A program made the translations under genes and the position numbers. This document shows positions 17,034 to 25,829 of a stretch of 64,000 bases of DNA, piece after piece; position 1 is the first letter of the stretch; each line of letters starts with the position of its first letter. The notes below the pieces were generated by a model that was given only the letters and a program-made list of their open reading frames with translations, was not told the origin of the DNA and searched no databases. Origin of the DNA: JAGOPY01 sp964619555 (GTDB lineage: Bacteria > Bacteroidota > Bacteroidia > Bacteroidales > JAGOPY01); assembly GCA_964619555.1 (NCBI GenBank), contig CAZUDV010000004.1:62001-126000 (forward strand), given 5' to 3'.

Positions 17034-17627
17034 TTACTTTGTATTCAGGTAGGGTGACTGCTGGAATGCCTGGTCAATGCCTTTGGTGACACGTGACAAA
17101 TCGTATGATCCGGACATCAGCCCATTGATAGCTCCAGTCCAGGCAATGTATGGTTCGACAGACTCTTCAGTGGGGACCAGGGTCATGACCAACGTGCCGG
17201 TCGTATAGGTAGAATAGGTCGGGTAATACCAGCCCCAGCCACAATAATAATAGTAGTACCAGCACCAGTAATCGTACCAGTAGACAACCGTGGTATTTGA
17301 CCAGACAGCAGGAAACAATACCAGGTCTGCGTCTTCCGGATCACTGACCTTTGTCCAACCCAGGGCTGACATGTTATTCTCGATCAATTCCAGGACCTGG
17401 GTGTTGTAGGGTTCATCCACAAATTCCGGATTTTCCCCTTCTGTTAGATTACCAGTGACCTTAACGATCTTGTCGGGGATTGAATATGTGCCTTTGCTTG
17501 CAAAGTCGTAAGCATCGTCGTAATTGGTATAGACCAGGTCAGTTTCCTCGTAATACTCTATCCCTTCCGGGTAGCAGGAAACCATAAGGAATATGATTCC
17601 TAGAAGATAAATAGCATTTTTTTTCAT
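17034..17627 (-). CDS. DUF4136 domain lipoprotein
   Basis: 197-aa lipoprotein (MKKNAIYLLGIIFLMVSCYPE). It matches the DUF4136 layout: an early YEETDLVYTNYDDAYDFASK and TYSIPD motif, then LIENNMSALGWTKVSDPEDADLVLFPAVW and a Tyr/Trp-rich loop, then TGTLVMTLVPTEE. DUF4136 proteins are envelope lipoproteins of unknown role. Upstream (17628-17765) is AT-rich non-coding DNA adjoining a porin remnant. Confidence 0.85.
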   Translation of the reverse strand: MKKNAIYLLGIIFLMVSCYPEGIEYYEETDLVYTNYDDAYDFASKGTYSIPDKIVKVTGNLTEGENPEFVDEPYNTQVLELIENNMSALGWTKVSDPEDADLVLFPAVWSNTTVVYWYDYWCWYYYYYCGWGWYYPTYSTYTTGTLVMTLVPTEESVEPYIAWTGAINGLMSGSYDLSRVTKGIDQAFQQSPYLNTK

Positions 17628-17765
17628 ATCGTTTTAAATTAGACAGTTGTAATAAATTTTCCAGAGAATGAATCGTGGGGGATTATTTTTCTTAAGGGGG
17701 TCAAAGATACTACCCTGAGCAATAATCATACATACTTAATAGTAAGTAATTTTTATGTTCTTGGC

Positions 17766-18134
17766 CTACTTATTTTTGCTCTTTTTCCGCTTTCTTTGCC
17801 TCCTTTTCTTTGCTTTGGCTTCTGTTCTGGCTTTAGCTTTTTCTCCTGCACCGACCGGGGATTACATAAAGGTAAAAGGTCGAGTTTCGCTGGGGATCAC
17901 CGGGATTGTCCTTGCGAATTTCGGTCAAACCATAATAATATCGCATGCCGAAATTATACCCGGTCCCTTTAAGTACTTTGAACCCGACGCCCGCCATCGA
18001 GCCCGAATTTCAATTTTTCGGAATTGAGCTTATCCTCCAGCAGCAGGGATATCAGCACCTGGGAAGTGGCCTTCTGGCTGAATGAAAACCATTATGGCTA
18101 TGGCCATTGAAATTAGGATCTTCTTGATTTTCAT
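17766..18134 (-). pseudogene. Frameshifted, internally deleted porin-family gene
   Basis: On the minus strand an ATG at 18134 gives MKIKKILISMAIAIMVF and then stops early. The next frame continues sensibly as FSFSQKATSQVLISLLLEDKLNSEKLKFGLDGG, and a third as VGFKVLKGTGYNFGMRYYYG and TEIRKDNPGDPQRNSTFYLYV. A further shift gives SPVGAGEKAKARTEAKAKKR to a TAG at 17766. These pieces are the start, last strands and basic tail of a Bacteroidota porin-family barrel; roughly the central half is missing. At least three frame changes and the deletion show a dead gene. The plus-strand open frame over the same bases is an artefact. Positions 18135-18248 hold no gene. Confidence 0.75.
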
Positions 18135-18248
18135 GGAAATGGGGATTGATTAGCAGCAGAAACAACGTAAAGACACTAGATTTCCCGCCGGCAGTTAAAC
18201 AATTCAATGGATCCTCTCCAGGGACAACCGATCATCAAATCTCCCAAT

Positions 18249-19592
18249 CTAAAAGGTTTCCTGTCCGGAGAAATAAAATCCGCTGGTTTTTTTACCGAAG
18301 GCAATATCCAGGTTGATATTGGTCCTGAAATACTTGTTCACCATAACCCGGATGCCAACTCCGGCGCCGGGGGCGATAGACTCAAACAGCGCCAGGCCGG
18401 TATTGGGATTGTCGGTGGTGGTGGCATTCAGGAACAGGACGCCGCCGAGGATCTGGGAGCAACGGGATATCGGGAACCTCCATTCCACTTCTCCATAAAC
18501 AATGTGCTTGCCCCTGAAGCGGCCATTCGTATAACCCCGGCCGGAGCGGGCCCGTTGGTCTTCACCCAGGGCCGGCAGTGTGAGGTACGGCATTTCTCCC
18601 GTCAGGTTGAAATCTCCGAATACCCAGAAAGCCAGAACATTCCTGGGTAATTTCTTTGACAGGCTCTTATATGTCCGGAACTCAACCCAAAGGTTTGAGG
18701 CATTCTGGCTGCTTCCCAAAGCTGCGAAATTGTACCGGTAATTGATATTGGCATATATGCCCTTGTAGGCATTGATCATATTATCCCTCGAGTCGTAAAG
18801 TAAGTTGACGCTGAGTCCGGATAATGTATATCTCGAGGAGTCAAAATCCCACTTATCAGACCAGTAATGATGTGGAGTATTCAGCTCCAGGGTTGAATCG
18901 GTGGCGGGGTGATAATATTCATCCTGAATATCGTAATAATAGTCCAGATGATATCCAATCCCGGCATAAAAATTGGGTTTCAATTGATAATTTACGATCT
19001 CATGAAATTTGACAAAGTTGAATTTCATCGGGAAATAAATGGAATCGTTCGGTCCGCCTTCACCGGCCCATGAAAAATTGAAATCCTGCAGCGAATCCGG
19101 GACGTCCGGGGAGTTGGTGCCCAGTCCGTAGGTCGGCTGGCTGTAAAGATAAAACCTCCAGTCGCCCTGCAGGAAAAACCTGTTGTCCTTAGTATAGACA
19201 TTGGGTTTGGCAAATGACATGAACTGTTTTTTCGATGTATAGGCTACTGTAAATCCGCCGCTTGATACCCGCGTGGTCTCTTTTGGACCCATGTACCAGC
19301 TGATCGCACCTCCAACCCCTAAAATGAATCCATTGGTAGGATTCGAACTGATGTTTGGCAGGATTAGTGCATTGAAATCTTTAACGGGTTTGGATTTCGA
19401 TGGTTTATTCATGATATGTTTTACCCAATCTCCCAGACCCTGAGGATCACAATCCGGGTTCCATTCCGGTTTTTTTGCGTTTACAGTGTCACCAGGTATA
19501 CTATCATCCTGTTCCGGAATGAAGGATTCCTGAGCAGCCATACATTGTGACAGAAATATTATTACGGAAAAAATAAGTACAGTCTTTTTCAT
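18249..19592 (-). CDS. BamA/TamA-family outer-membrane barrel protein (no POTRA)
   Basis: 447 aa with signal MKKTVLIFSVIIFLSQCMAAQ, a short linker, then a surface-antigen-type barrel: LPNISSNPTNGFILGVGGAISW, SKKQFMSFAKPNVYTKDNRFFLQGDWRF, SVNLLYDSRDNMINAYKGIYANINYRY, and late RSGRGYTNGRFRGKHIVYGEVEWRFPI. It ends in an aromatic residue. DSRDN-x-x-x-AYKG followed by the RGYT-x-GRFRGK segment is characteristic of Omp85 barrels. POTRA domains are missing, so it is a short member rather than the assembly factor itself. Function unknown. Confidence 0.82.
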   Translation of the reverse strand: MKKTVLIFSVIIFLSQCMAAQESFIPEQDDSIPGDTVNAKKPEWNPDCDPQGLGDWVKHIMNKPSKSKPVKDFNALILPNISSNPTNGFILGVGGAISWYMGPKETTRVSSGGFTVAYTSKKQFMSFAKPNVYTKDNRFFLQGDWRFYLYSQPTYGLGTNSPDVPDSLQDFNFSWAGEGGPNDSIYFPMKFNFVKFHEIVNYQLKPNFYAGIGYHLDYYYDIQDEYYHPATDSTLELNTPHHYWSDKWDFDSSRYTLSGLSVNLLYDSRDNMINAYKGIYANINYRYNFAALGSSQNASNLWVEFRTYKSLSKKLPRNVLAFWVFGDFNLTGEMPYLTLPALGEDQRARSGRGYTNGRFRGKHIVYGEVEWRFPISRCSQILGGVLFLNATTTDNPNTGLALFESIAPGAGVGIRVMVNKYFRTNINLDIAFGKKTSGFYFSGQETF

Positions 19593-19619
19593 TCGATTTG
19601 AAATTGGGGATGGTTAGAT

Positions 19620-20168
19620 TCAAAACACATATCCGATATTGAAATTCACGGTGTGGATCAATCCGTTGTTAAAATCAGTGTTGCCCAGCCAGAATATTGA
19701 ATAGTCAAGGTTCAGCAGAACATGCTCACTGACGGCATAGATCATTCCTGCTCCTCCCCCCGCAGTAAAACCAGCATCGGTCGCAGTGGACAATTCATCG
19801 TCTACTTTAATCGTCAGCCGCGTTATATGACAGCCTGCAGCACCTTTTACAAATCCCTTGAATTTATTCTTTCCGACATAGTATTTCGCCAGGAAATTAA
19901 ACGGCACCTCTTTGAAAATGCCTTCATTGCGGGTATCCGTTTTTACCCGGATCACATTGCAGGATGCTCCGATAGACAGATTGCTGATGAGGAATTTTTC
20001 ATAGGAGAAGTTTATGGCAAAACCGTTATAACTGGTATCGCTTCCCTCGAGTTTGCACAAAGCCCATCCCCCGCCGATTTGAACATTCTGGGATTCCTCT
20101 TCTGTTTGTGAAAAGGCATTAAGCCCGAAAATACAGATTGCGGTCATTAATAGCAGAAGTCGTTTCAT
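19620..20168 (-). CDS. Small outer-membrane beta-barrel protein
   Basis: 182 aa with signal MKRLLLLMTAICIFGLNAFSQ, then barrel-like strands (VQIGGGWALCKLEGSDTSYN, GFAINFSYEKFLISNLSIGAS, AGFTAGGGAGMIYAVSEHVLLNLDYSIFW) and an aromatic C-terminus (VNFNIGYVF). It resembles the OmpA/porin-family 8-strand barrels. It sits 27 bases upstream of the BamA-like gene and downstream of the POTRA-containing one, so three outer-membrane barrels in a row may be co-expressed. Confidence 0.8.
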   Translation of the reverse strand: MKRLLLLMTAICIFGLNAFSQTEEESQNVQIGGGWALCKLEGSDTSYNGFAINFSYEKFLISNLSIGASCNVIRVKTDTRNEGIFKEVPFNFLAKYYVGKNKFKGFVKGAAGCHITRLTIKVDDELSTATDAGFTAGGGAGMIYAVSEHVLLNLDYSIFWLGNTDFNNGLIHTVNFNIGYVF

Positions 20169-20236
20169 AAAGGCATTAAATTGATGGTTTGTTGTTTATT
20201 TACATAATTATATTGTTACATGGCAATTTCACCTGA

Positions 20237-21715
20237 TTAAATGGGCATCCCGAATCCGATAAAGAACCCGTTGGTCCCGACGGATGTAAACGCATACTCA
20301 AACCGGAGCACCATATCATAATAGGTCACGAAGTCCAGCCCAAGCCCCCAGCTGTAAAGCATTTTATTGTTGTACGGATTGTTTTCGGTGAAATCATTGA
20401 CCACGTAACCTGCATCGGCAAATGCATTCAGATAAAAAGCATATTGTAGGGACTTGAACTTGTTCTTTTCCTGACCCTCCTTGACTTTTTTTGTACTTGG
20501 TTTTACCAGTTCATATTTCAGGTTACTCCTGAAAAAGTACATCTCATCCCCTTTCAGGGTATATAAATCATAGCCCCTTATGAAATTCTTTTTATACATC
20601 ATATTCACCTGGTAATGATAGGGCAGGTTCTCCCCGGAATTATTCTGCAATTTGAACATTTCCGCCACATACCATTTCCGAGCGAACTTCTGGTAAAAAT
20701 GCATATCGACGCCATAGAAGAAATAATCCACATCCTTAGACAGCAACCCCAGGCCTGTTTTTTGAATGAATGCGCTGAGATAACTCCCCTGGAGCGGGTA
20801 CGACTTGCTGTTCCGCGAGTCATAAGCATAATCGGCATAAAGGGTCAGGTAGACATTGGTCTGTTTTTCCTTTGCCAGGAAATCTGGTTCCAACATGTAC
20901 AGAGAGTCGGATATTTTCGCCCATTCTCCGGTCAGCCTGATTGTTCCATAATTGTAAAGTCCCGGTCTCATGTTAAAATTCACGAAGAAGTTGGCTGTTT
21001 GCAGACTGTTGGATTGATAGAGCATCTGCCGCTTATTTTCAACCGATCCGTATTCCACCGTGTAGAGATTCTGGTATCCGGCGCCAAATGTCAGGCCTGT
21101 CTTCCTCCCGCTTCCAATCCATGGGATCCGGTAGCCCCAGAAAACCGCCCAGGATTTTCCGGCATATCCCATCAGGGAAGTCTGGTGACTTGTCCCGAAA
21201 AGATTATTATGACTGAAGAAAAGACCCATGCTGACATCGCTCATATCCGGATCCCTAAGCCATTCATTGAAGTTGGGTGCATTTAGCTTGACCACCGGGA
21301 AAAGCCACCAGAAATGCCTTTCGGTTACGTCTATCAGCATGCGGTAACGCTTTCCTTCAATCTGTTCCACGGAAAGGTTAACGGTAAGGAATAATTTGGT
21401 ATTGATGATATTCTCCCGGCTGTATTGCATCCGCAGGCGCATTTCGCTGGAATCGGCTGCGGAGAACCGCTTCTTCGAAAAATCGATCTGTTTGTCTTTG
21501 TGATAAGTCTTCAGGCTGTCGCCCATCTTAAAATCCAGTTCCCGGACGATGTACCAGTCTTTCGTCAGCTTGTTTCCAATGCATTTGTATTCAGATATGA
21601 TCACATAATCCGAGGGCAGCGAATCGGGCAGGTTCACAGCGCCGTCCTGGTTCTGGGAATACAAATTAAGTGCTGCCAGTGATAAGATAAAAGTTAAAAA
21701 ATAGATCTGCTTCAT
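20237..21715 (-). CDS. Omp85/BamA-like protein with one POTRA domain
   Basis: 492 aa with signal MKQIYFLTFILSLAALNLYS. A single POTRA-like domain spans residues ~35-150: VIISEYKCIGNKLTKDWYIVRELDFKMGD ... YSRENIINTKLFLTVNLSVEQ ... YRMLIDVTERHFWWLFPVV. It is followed by an Omp85-type barrel (GLTFGAGYQNLYTVEYGS, YADYAYDSRNSKSYPLQGSYL, KKNFIRGYDLYTLKGDEMYFFRSNLKYEL). IRGYDLYTLKG corresponds to the conserved R-G-Y loop motif. Short one-POTRA members are common in Bacteroidota; their client proteins are unknown. Confidence 0.85.
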   Translation of the reverse strand: MKQIYFLTFILSLAALNLYSQNQDGAVNLPDSLPSDYVIISEYKCIGNKLTKDWYIVRELDFKMGDSLKTYHKDKQIDFSKKRFSAADSSEMRLRMQYSRENIINTKLFLTVNLSVEQIEGKRYRMLIDVTERHFWWLFPVVKLNAPNFNEWLRDPDMSDVSMGLFFSHNNLFGTSHQTSLMGYAGKSWAVFWGYRIPWIGSGRKTGLTFGAGYQNLYTVEYGSVENKRQMLYQSNSLQTANFFVNFNMRPGLYNYGTIRLTGEWAKISDSLYMLEPDFLAKEKQTNVYLTLYADYAYDSRNSKSYPLQGSYLSAFIQKTGLGLLSKDVDYFFYGVDMHFYQKFARKWYVAEMFKLQNNSGENLPYHYQVNMMYKKNFIRGYDLYTLKGDEMYFFRSNLKYELVKPSTKKVKEGQEKNKFKSLQYAFYLNAFADAGYVVNDFTENNPYNNKMLYSWGLGLDFVTYYDMVLRFEYAFTSVGTNGFFIGFGMPI

Positions 21716-21735
21716 AGGACTAGGGAATGCATTGG

Positions 21736-21743
21736 CAAATATA
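21736..21743 (-). promoter_or_regulatory. Putative -7 box TATATTTG
   Basis: TATATTTG on the minus strand, 21 bases upstream of the Omp85-like start at 21715. No clear -33 element. The remaining spacer to 21949, shared with the divergent formylglycine-generating enzyme gene, holds no other feature I recognise. Confidence 0.4.
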
Positions 21744-21949
21744 ATCTATCCTCATAGGATTTAAATATTATCCCATAAACATTTATAAATTACTTAATTC
21801 TAGGTATTCTTACCGATGCCACCGAATCCACGTGAAATCAAGGTATCGATAAATTGATGGAATTTTTTATGATGATCTGTGGTTTACATGAAACGGCTCC
21901 GGTGAAAATGACCTGTCGGTAATGCAATAAACATCACTACTTTTACCGC

Positions 21950-23104
21950 ATGAAATTCCAGTCACTGCCCGGTTTGACAGTTACGCTTCTGATGGGTGTC
22001 CTGGCAAGTGTGTCCTGCAACTCACCTTCCGGACAGGGCCAAACGGCAAATTCTGATTCCATGGCGGGAAAAGATACAGCAGGCTGCTGCATGCCTTCTT
22101 CCACAGAGCGTTTTACCGGGACAAAGGAGAAGAGTGATCGGATTCCATCCGGCGATCAGGATGAAGGGTATGAAGGCATGGTGCAAATCCCCGGCGGCAC
22201 TTTCATTATGGGAGGGAACAATGAACAAGCCTCTCCCGATGAATACCCGAGGCACAAGGTTAAGGTAGATGGATTCTGGATGGATGTGACCGAGGTGACC
22301 AACCGGCAGTTCGCTGAATTTGTCGAGGCAACTGGTTACATCACAACGGCCGAACAGACACCGGACTGGGAAGAGCTGAAAAAAGAGCTTCCCCCGGGCA
22401 CCCCTAAGCCCGACGAAAGCTTGCTGGTGCCGGCCTCTATGGTATTCCGCCCGGCCAGCGGCCCGGTCAGCCTGAACGATTACGGACAGTGGTGGGAATG
22501 GAAGAAGGGAGCGAACTGGAAACACCCGCACGGACCGGGATCAGATATCAATGGGATGGATGATTACCCGGTGGTGCATATCTCTTATTACGATGCTCTG
22601 GCCTATTGCCAATGGGCTGGCAAGAGGCTCCCCACCGAAGCGGAGTGGGAGTGGGCTGCCCGGGGTGGGCTGGTCGATAACGTCTACCCATGGGGTAATG
22701 AGCCAGTTAATGCAGGGCAACCGAAAACCAACTCGTGGGAAGGGACATTTCCTTATGATAACACCGAAAAAGACGGATATTTCTTTACTGCACCGGTAAA
22801 ATCCTTTTCCCCGAACGGATACGGCCTGTACGACATGTCGGGGAATGCCTGGGAATGGTGCTCCGACTGGTACCGGGCCGATTATTATGAGATGGTAAAC
22901 CATCGGGAAGGTATCATCAATCCAAAAGGCCCGTCCGACAGCTATGATCCAGATGAGCCCTATGCGCACAAACGGGTCATCCGCGGAGGGTCATTTCTTT
23001 GCAATGACGCCTATTGTTCCGGGTACCGCTGTTCCCGGCGGATGAAAACCACGCCCGATTCGGGGATGGAACACCTGGGATTCCGCTGCGTGAAAGAAAA
23101 ATAA
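21950..23104 (+). CDS. Exported formylglycine-generating enzyme (SUMF1/FGE family)
   Basis: 384-aa lipoprotein (MKFQSLPGLTVTLLMGVLASVSC, lipobox Cys). After a linker it has the full FGE-sulfatase fold from ~residue 75: MVQIPGGTFIMGGNNEQASP, WMDVTEVTNRQFAEFVEATGY, PVVHISYYDALAYCQWAGKRLPTEAEWEWAARGG, GLYDMSGNAWEWCSDWY and RGGSFLCNDAYCSGYRCSRR. Cys351 and Cys356 match the catalytic copper-binding pair of human SUMF1 (Cys336/Cys341), and the TPDS...LGFRC tail is kept, so it is probably active, unlike GldJ/GldK-type relatives. FGE uses O2 to turn a sulfatase Cys into formylglycine. The sulfatase gene follows 168 bases later. An extracytoplasmic location is implied by the lipoprotein signal. Confidence 0.9.
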   Translation: MKFQSLPGLTVTLLMGVLASVSCNSPSGQGQTANSDSMAGKDTAGCCMPSSTERFTGTKEKSDRIPSGDQDEGYEGMVQIPGGTFIMGGNNEQASPDEYPRHKVKVDGFWMDVTEVTNRQFAEFVEATGYITTAEQTPDWEELKKELPPGTPKPDESLLVPASMVFRPASGPVSLNDYGQWWEWKKGANWKHPHGPGSDINGMDDYPVVHISYYDALAYCQWAGKRLPTEAEWEWAARGGLVDNVYPWGNEPVNAGQPKTNSWEGTFPYDNTEKDGYFFTAPVKSFSPNGYGLYDMSGNAWEWCSDWYRADYYEMVNHREGIINPKGPSDSYDPDEPYAHKRVIRGGSFLCNDAYCSGYRCSRRMKTTPDSGMEHLGFRCVKEK

Positions 23105-23198
23105 CTTTCTTACCGACGGGTTGATCCGTAGGATATTCATCGATTCCATGCTTTCATTGCAAAGGCATATAGCTTGAAATTAGCCTTGCCTGAAATTC

Positions 23199-23231
23199 TT
23201 TGCGGATCACTACGATATTAGTTTAACTTTG
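23199..23231 (+). promoter_or_regulatory. Putative Bacteroidota promoter of the sulfatase gene
   Basis: A -33 TTTG at 23199-23202 and a -7 box TAACTTTG at 23224-23231 are separated by 21 bases, the expected spacing for the Bacteroidota primary sigma factor. The start codon is at 23273. If real, the sulfatase can be expressed separately from the upstream maturase. Confidence 0.55.
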
Positions 23232-23272
23232 CAACGCTTTCTTTCAAACCTGTAATCCCTAAAACCATATTT

Positions 23273-25651
23273 ATGAATCACCAATCAAAATCAAGCATTT
23301 TGCTGCTTTCGTCAGTTGCGCTGGCAGTAAGTTGCACCCAACATCAGGGAACTGAAAAGGGTACCCCTATAACCGTTGCAGGAGGCATTGACCGTTCGGT
23401 TCTGCCTATCAAGGAACCGACTTACCCTCCTATCCGGGAGTTGGACGCGCGCAATGCCAAAGCCCCGTCACGTTTCGAGGTAAAAGCACCGGAAAATGCC
23501 CCCAATGTCCTGGTCATACTGATCGATGACATAGGGTTCGGGCATTCCAGCGTTTTCGGCGGACCCATCAATATGCCTACGCTGGAAAAGCTGGCGAGTA
23601 ACGGGGTAAAATACAACCGCTTTCATACCACTGCGTTGTGCTCCCCCACACGCACAGCCTTGCTTACCGGATATAACCACCATTCCAACAATGCCGGTGC
23701 CATCATGGAAACAGCTACCGCTTTCCCGGGAAATACAGGATTGCGCCCGCAAACCATCACCCCGGCTGCTCAGGTGCTTCGTATGAACGGCTTCAGCACA
23801 GCGGCATTTGGAAAATACCACGAAACCCCGCCCTGGGAGGCCTCGGTATCCGGTCCATACGACCGCTGGCCAACCGGCTCCGGCTTCGATAAATTCTATG
23901 GATTTATCGGCGGGGAGACCAACCAGTGGCATCCGATGGTTTATGACGGGACAACCCGGGTCTATCCGAATGTGGATGATCCGAATTATCACTTCACCAC
24001 GGACATGACCGACCAGGCCCTAGCATGGATGAACACCCAGCAGTCGCTGACGCCCGACAAGCCTTTCTATCTGTACTTTGCCACTGGTGCCACCCATGCC
24101 CCGCACCATGCGCCAAAAGAATACATTGAGAAATACAAGGGCAAATTCTCTCAGGGCTGGGACAAGCTGCGCGAAGAAACCCTGGAGAGGCAGAAGCAAC
24201 TGGGTGTTGTTCCCCCCAACACGGAACTGGCTCCAAAACCGGCCGATATCAAGGATTGGGATCAGCTGACCCCGGACGAGAAACGTCTTTTTGAAAGGCA
24301 GATGGAAGTGTTCGCCGGGTTTGCCGAGCATACCGATCACGAGGTGGGCAGATTGATCGCTGCCCTGGAGGAGAGGGGAGAGCTGGACAATACCCTGATC
24401 TTTTACATTGTCGGCGATAACGGCGCCAGCGCCGAAGGCGGGATGATTGGCGTTTACAATGAAAATACCTACTTCAACGCCGTTCAGGAAACACTGGAAA
24501 TGCAACTGAACAAGATCGACGAGCTGGGATCGGAACATACCTATAATCATTTCGCCGCTGGCTGGGCTATTGCGGGAAATACCCCGTTCACCTGGTCAAA
24601 GCAGGTTGCTTCCAATTTTGGGGGGACCAGAAACGGAATGGTTGTCCACTGGCCGGCGGGCATTCAATCCAAGAACGAAGTCCGCTCGCAGTTCCATCAT
24701 GTGATCGATATTGCACCGACCATCTATGAGGCAGCGGAAATTCCCGCACCGAAAATGGTCAACGGTATTGAACAAAGGCCCATCGAAGGCGTAAGCATGG
24801 TGTATTCCTTTGATAATGCATCCGCCGCCGACGCCCGCAAGACCCAGTATTTTGAGATGATCGGCAACCGGGCCATCTATCATGATGGCTGGTTTGCCGG
24901 TACCATTCATAAAGCGCCATGGGAACTTGAGCCCAGACGCCCGCTGGCAGAAGATATCTGGGAACTTTACAATGTGAACGAGGATTTCAGCCAGGCCAAC
25001 GACCTTTCTGAGCAAAACCCCGCCAAACTTGCAGAGTTGAAGCAGCTTTTCTTGGATGAAGCGGTCAAGTACAATGTGCTGCCGATTGACGATCGCTCCA
25101 TTGAGAGGCTTGATCCCGCAATAGCCGGCCGCCCTGATCTGATGAACGGCAAGACCAGACTGGTGCTTTATAAAGGAGCCAGGGGCATTCCTGAAAATGC
25201 TTTCATCAACATTAAAAACACATCCTTAACCATTACTGCCGAGGTCGAAGTTGAATCTAATGCTTCCGGCGTGTTGGTATGTCAGGGAGGCGACTTTGGC
25301 GGCTGGACTTTTTATCTCCTCGATGGCAAGCCTGCCTACACGTATAACTGGGTGGGGCTTGAAATTTATACCATCTCGGCTACCCGGGAAGTCGCACCGG
25401 GCAAGCATACCCTCAAGTTCGATTTCGCTTATGAGGGCGGCAGAGGCGGCGGCGGAACCGGGACCATCTACCTGGACGGCAGCAAGATCGCTGAAGGGGA
25501 GATCACACATACCAATGCCAACACCTTCGGCATAGATGAATCGGCCGATGTTGGCACGGATGAAAATACCCCTGTTTACCTCGCTTACAAAGGGAAAGAA
25601 AAGTTTACCGGAAAAATCATGAAAGTAACGGTTGAGACTTTTCCGAAGTAA
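23273..25651 (+). CDS. Cys-type arylsulfatase family lipoprotein
   Basis: 792-aa sulfatase with a lipoprotein signal (SSILLLSSVALAVSC). The catalytic domain begins at NVLVILIDDIGFGHSS (metal-binding Asp pair). The modified Cys is residue 123 in CSPTRTALLTG, the full sulfatase signature; it becomes formylglycine. Other sites include FGKYHETPPWE, ATGATHAPHHAPKEYI and VGDNGASAEGG (metal-binding Asp/Asn). Residues ~620-792 form a beta-sandwich of the LamG type (EVESNASGVLVCQGGDFGGW ... GTGTIYLDGSKIAEG), as in ~780-aa arylsulfatases. Substrate is unknown: no glycosidase is adjacent. It is flanked by an FGE gene on the left and an anaerobic maturase gene on the right. Confidence 0.92.
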   Translation: MNHQSKSSILLLSSVALAVSCTQHQGTEKGTPITVAGGIDRSVLPIKEPTYPPIRELDARNAKAPSRFEVKAPENAPNVLVILIDDIGFGHSSVFGGPINMPTLEKLASNGVKYNRFHTTALCSPTRTALLTGYNHHSNNAGAIMETATAFPGNTGLRPQTITPAAQVLRMNGFSTAAFGKYHETPPWEASVSGPYDRWPTGSGFDKFYGFIGGETNQWHPMVYDGTTRVYPNVDDPNYHFTTDMTDQALAWMNTQQSLTPDKPFYLYFATGATHAPHHAPKEYIEKYKGKFSQGWDKLREETLERQKQLGVVPPNTELAPKPADIKDWDQLTPDEKRLFERQMEVFAGFAEHTDHEVGRLIAALEERGELDNTLIFYIVGDNGASAEGGMIGVYNENTYFNAVQETLEMQLNKIDELGSEHTYNHFAAGWAIAGNTPFTWSKQVASNFGGTRNGMVVHWPAGIQSKNEVRSQFHHVIDIAPTIYEAAEIPAPKMVNGIEQRPIEGVSMVYSFDNASAADARKTQYFEMIGNRAIYHDGWFAGTIHKAPWELEPRRPLAEDIWELYNVNEDFSQANDLSEQNPAKLAELKQLFLDEAVKYNVLPIDDRSIERLDPAIAGRPDLMNGKTRLVLYKGARGIPENAFINIKNTSLTITAEVEVESNASGVLVCQGGDFGGWTFYLLDGKPAYTYNWVGLEIYTISATREVAPGKHTLKFDFAYEGGRGGGGTGTIYLDGSKIAEGEITHTNANTFGIDESADVGTDENTPVYLAYKGKEKFTGKIMKVTVETFPK

Positions 25652-25662
25652 GTTCAGGAGGA

Positions 25663-25744
25663 TGTATCAAAAGTCTTAAAATGGCCACAGATTCACAGAT
25701 TACTATTCGCGATTAGTACAATATAATCTGTGAATCAGCGGCAT
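25663..25744. repeat. Dispersed long palindrome, copy 3
   Basis: Arms GCCACAGATTCACAGATTA (from 25684) and TAATCTGTGAATCAGCGGCAT (to 25744) form a strong stem. The left flank TGTATCAAAAGTCTTAAAA resembles the flank of copy 1 at 156-176. It lies between the convergent sulfatase and maturase genes and could end transcription from both sides. Confidence 0.8.
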
Positions 25745-25829
25745 TTAATATGTTTATTAAATGTATTTGATTTGCTTTTATCTTTAGATACAACCCCTTA
25801 TGCATTGATATCCACGATTCCATGGTGGT

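Noticed and set aside
17755..18027. A plus-strand frame beginning with a hydrophobic Leu/Phe-rich stretch, like a signal peptide.
   Set aside because: It is the reverse of a Lys/Arg-rich porin tail; the minus strand gives clear porin pieces.
21950..23104. FGE-like lipoprotein as a GldJ/GldK gliding-motility protein.
   Set aside because: Both catalytic cysteines are present and the next gene is a Cys-type sulfatase, whereas GldJ/K lack the active site and cluster with gldLMN.
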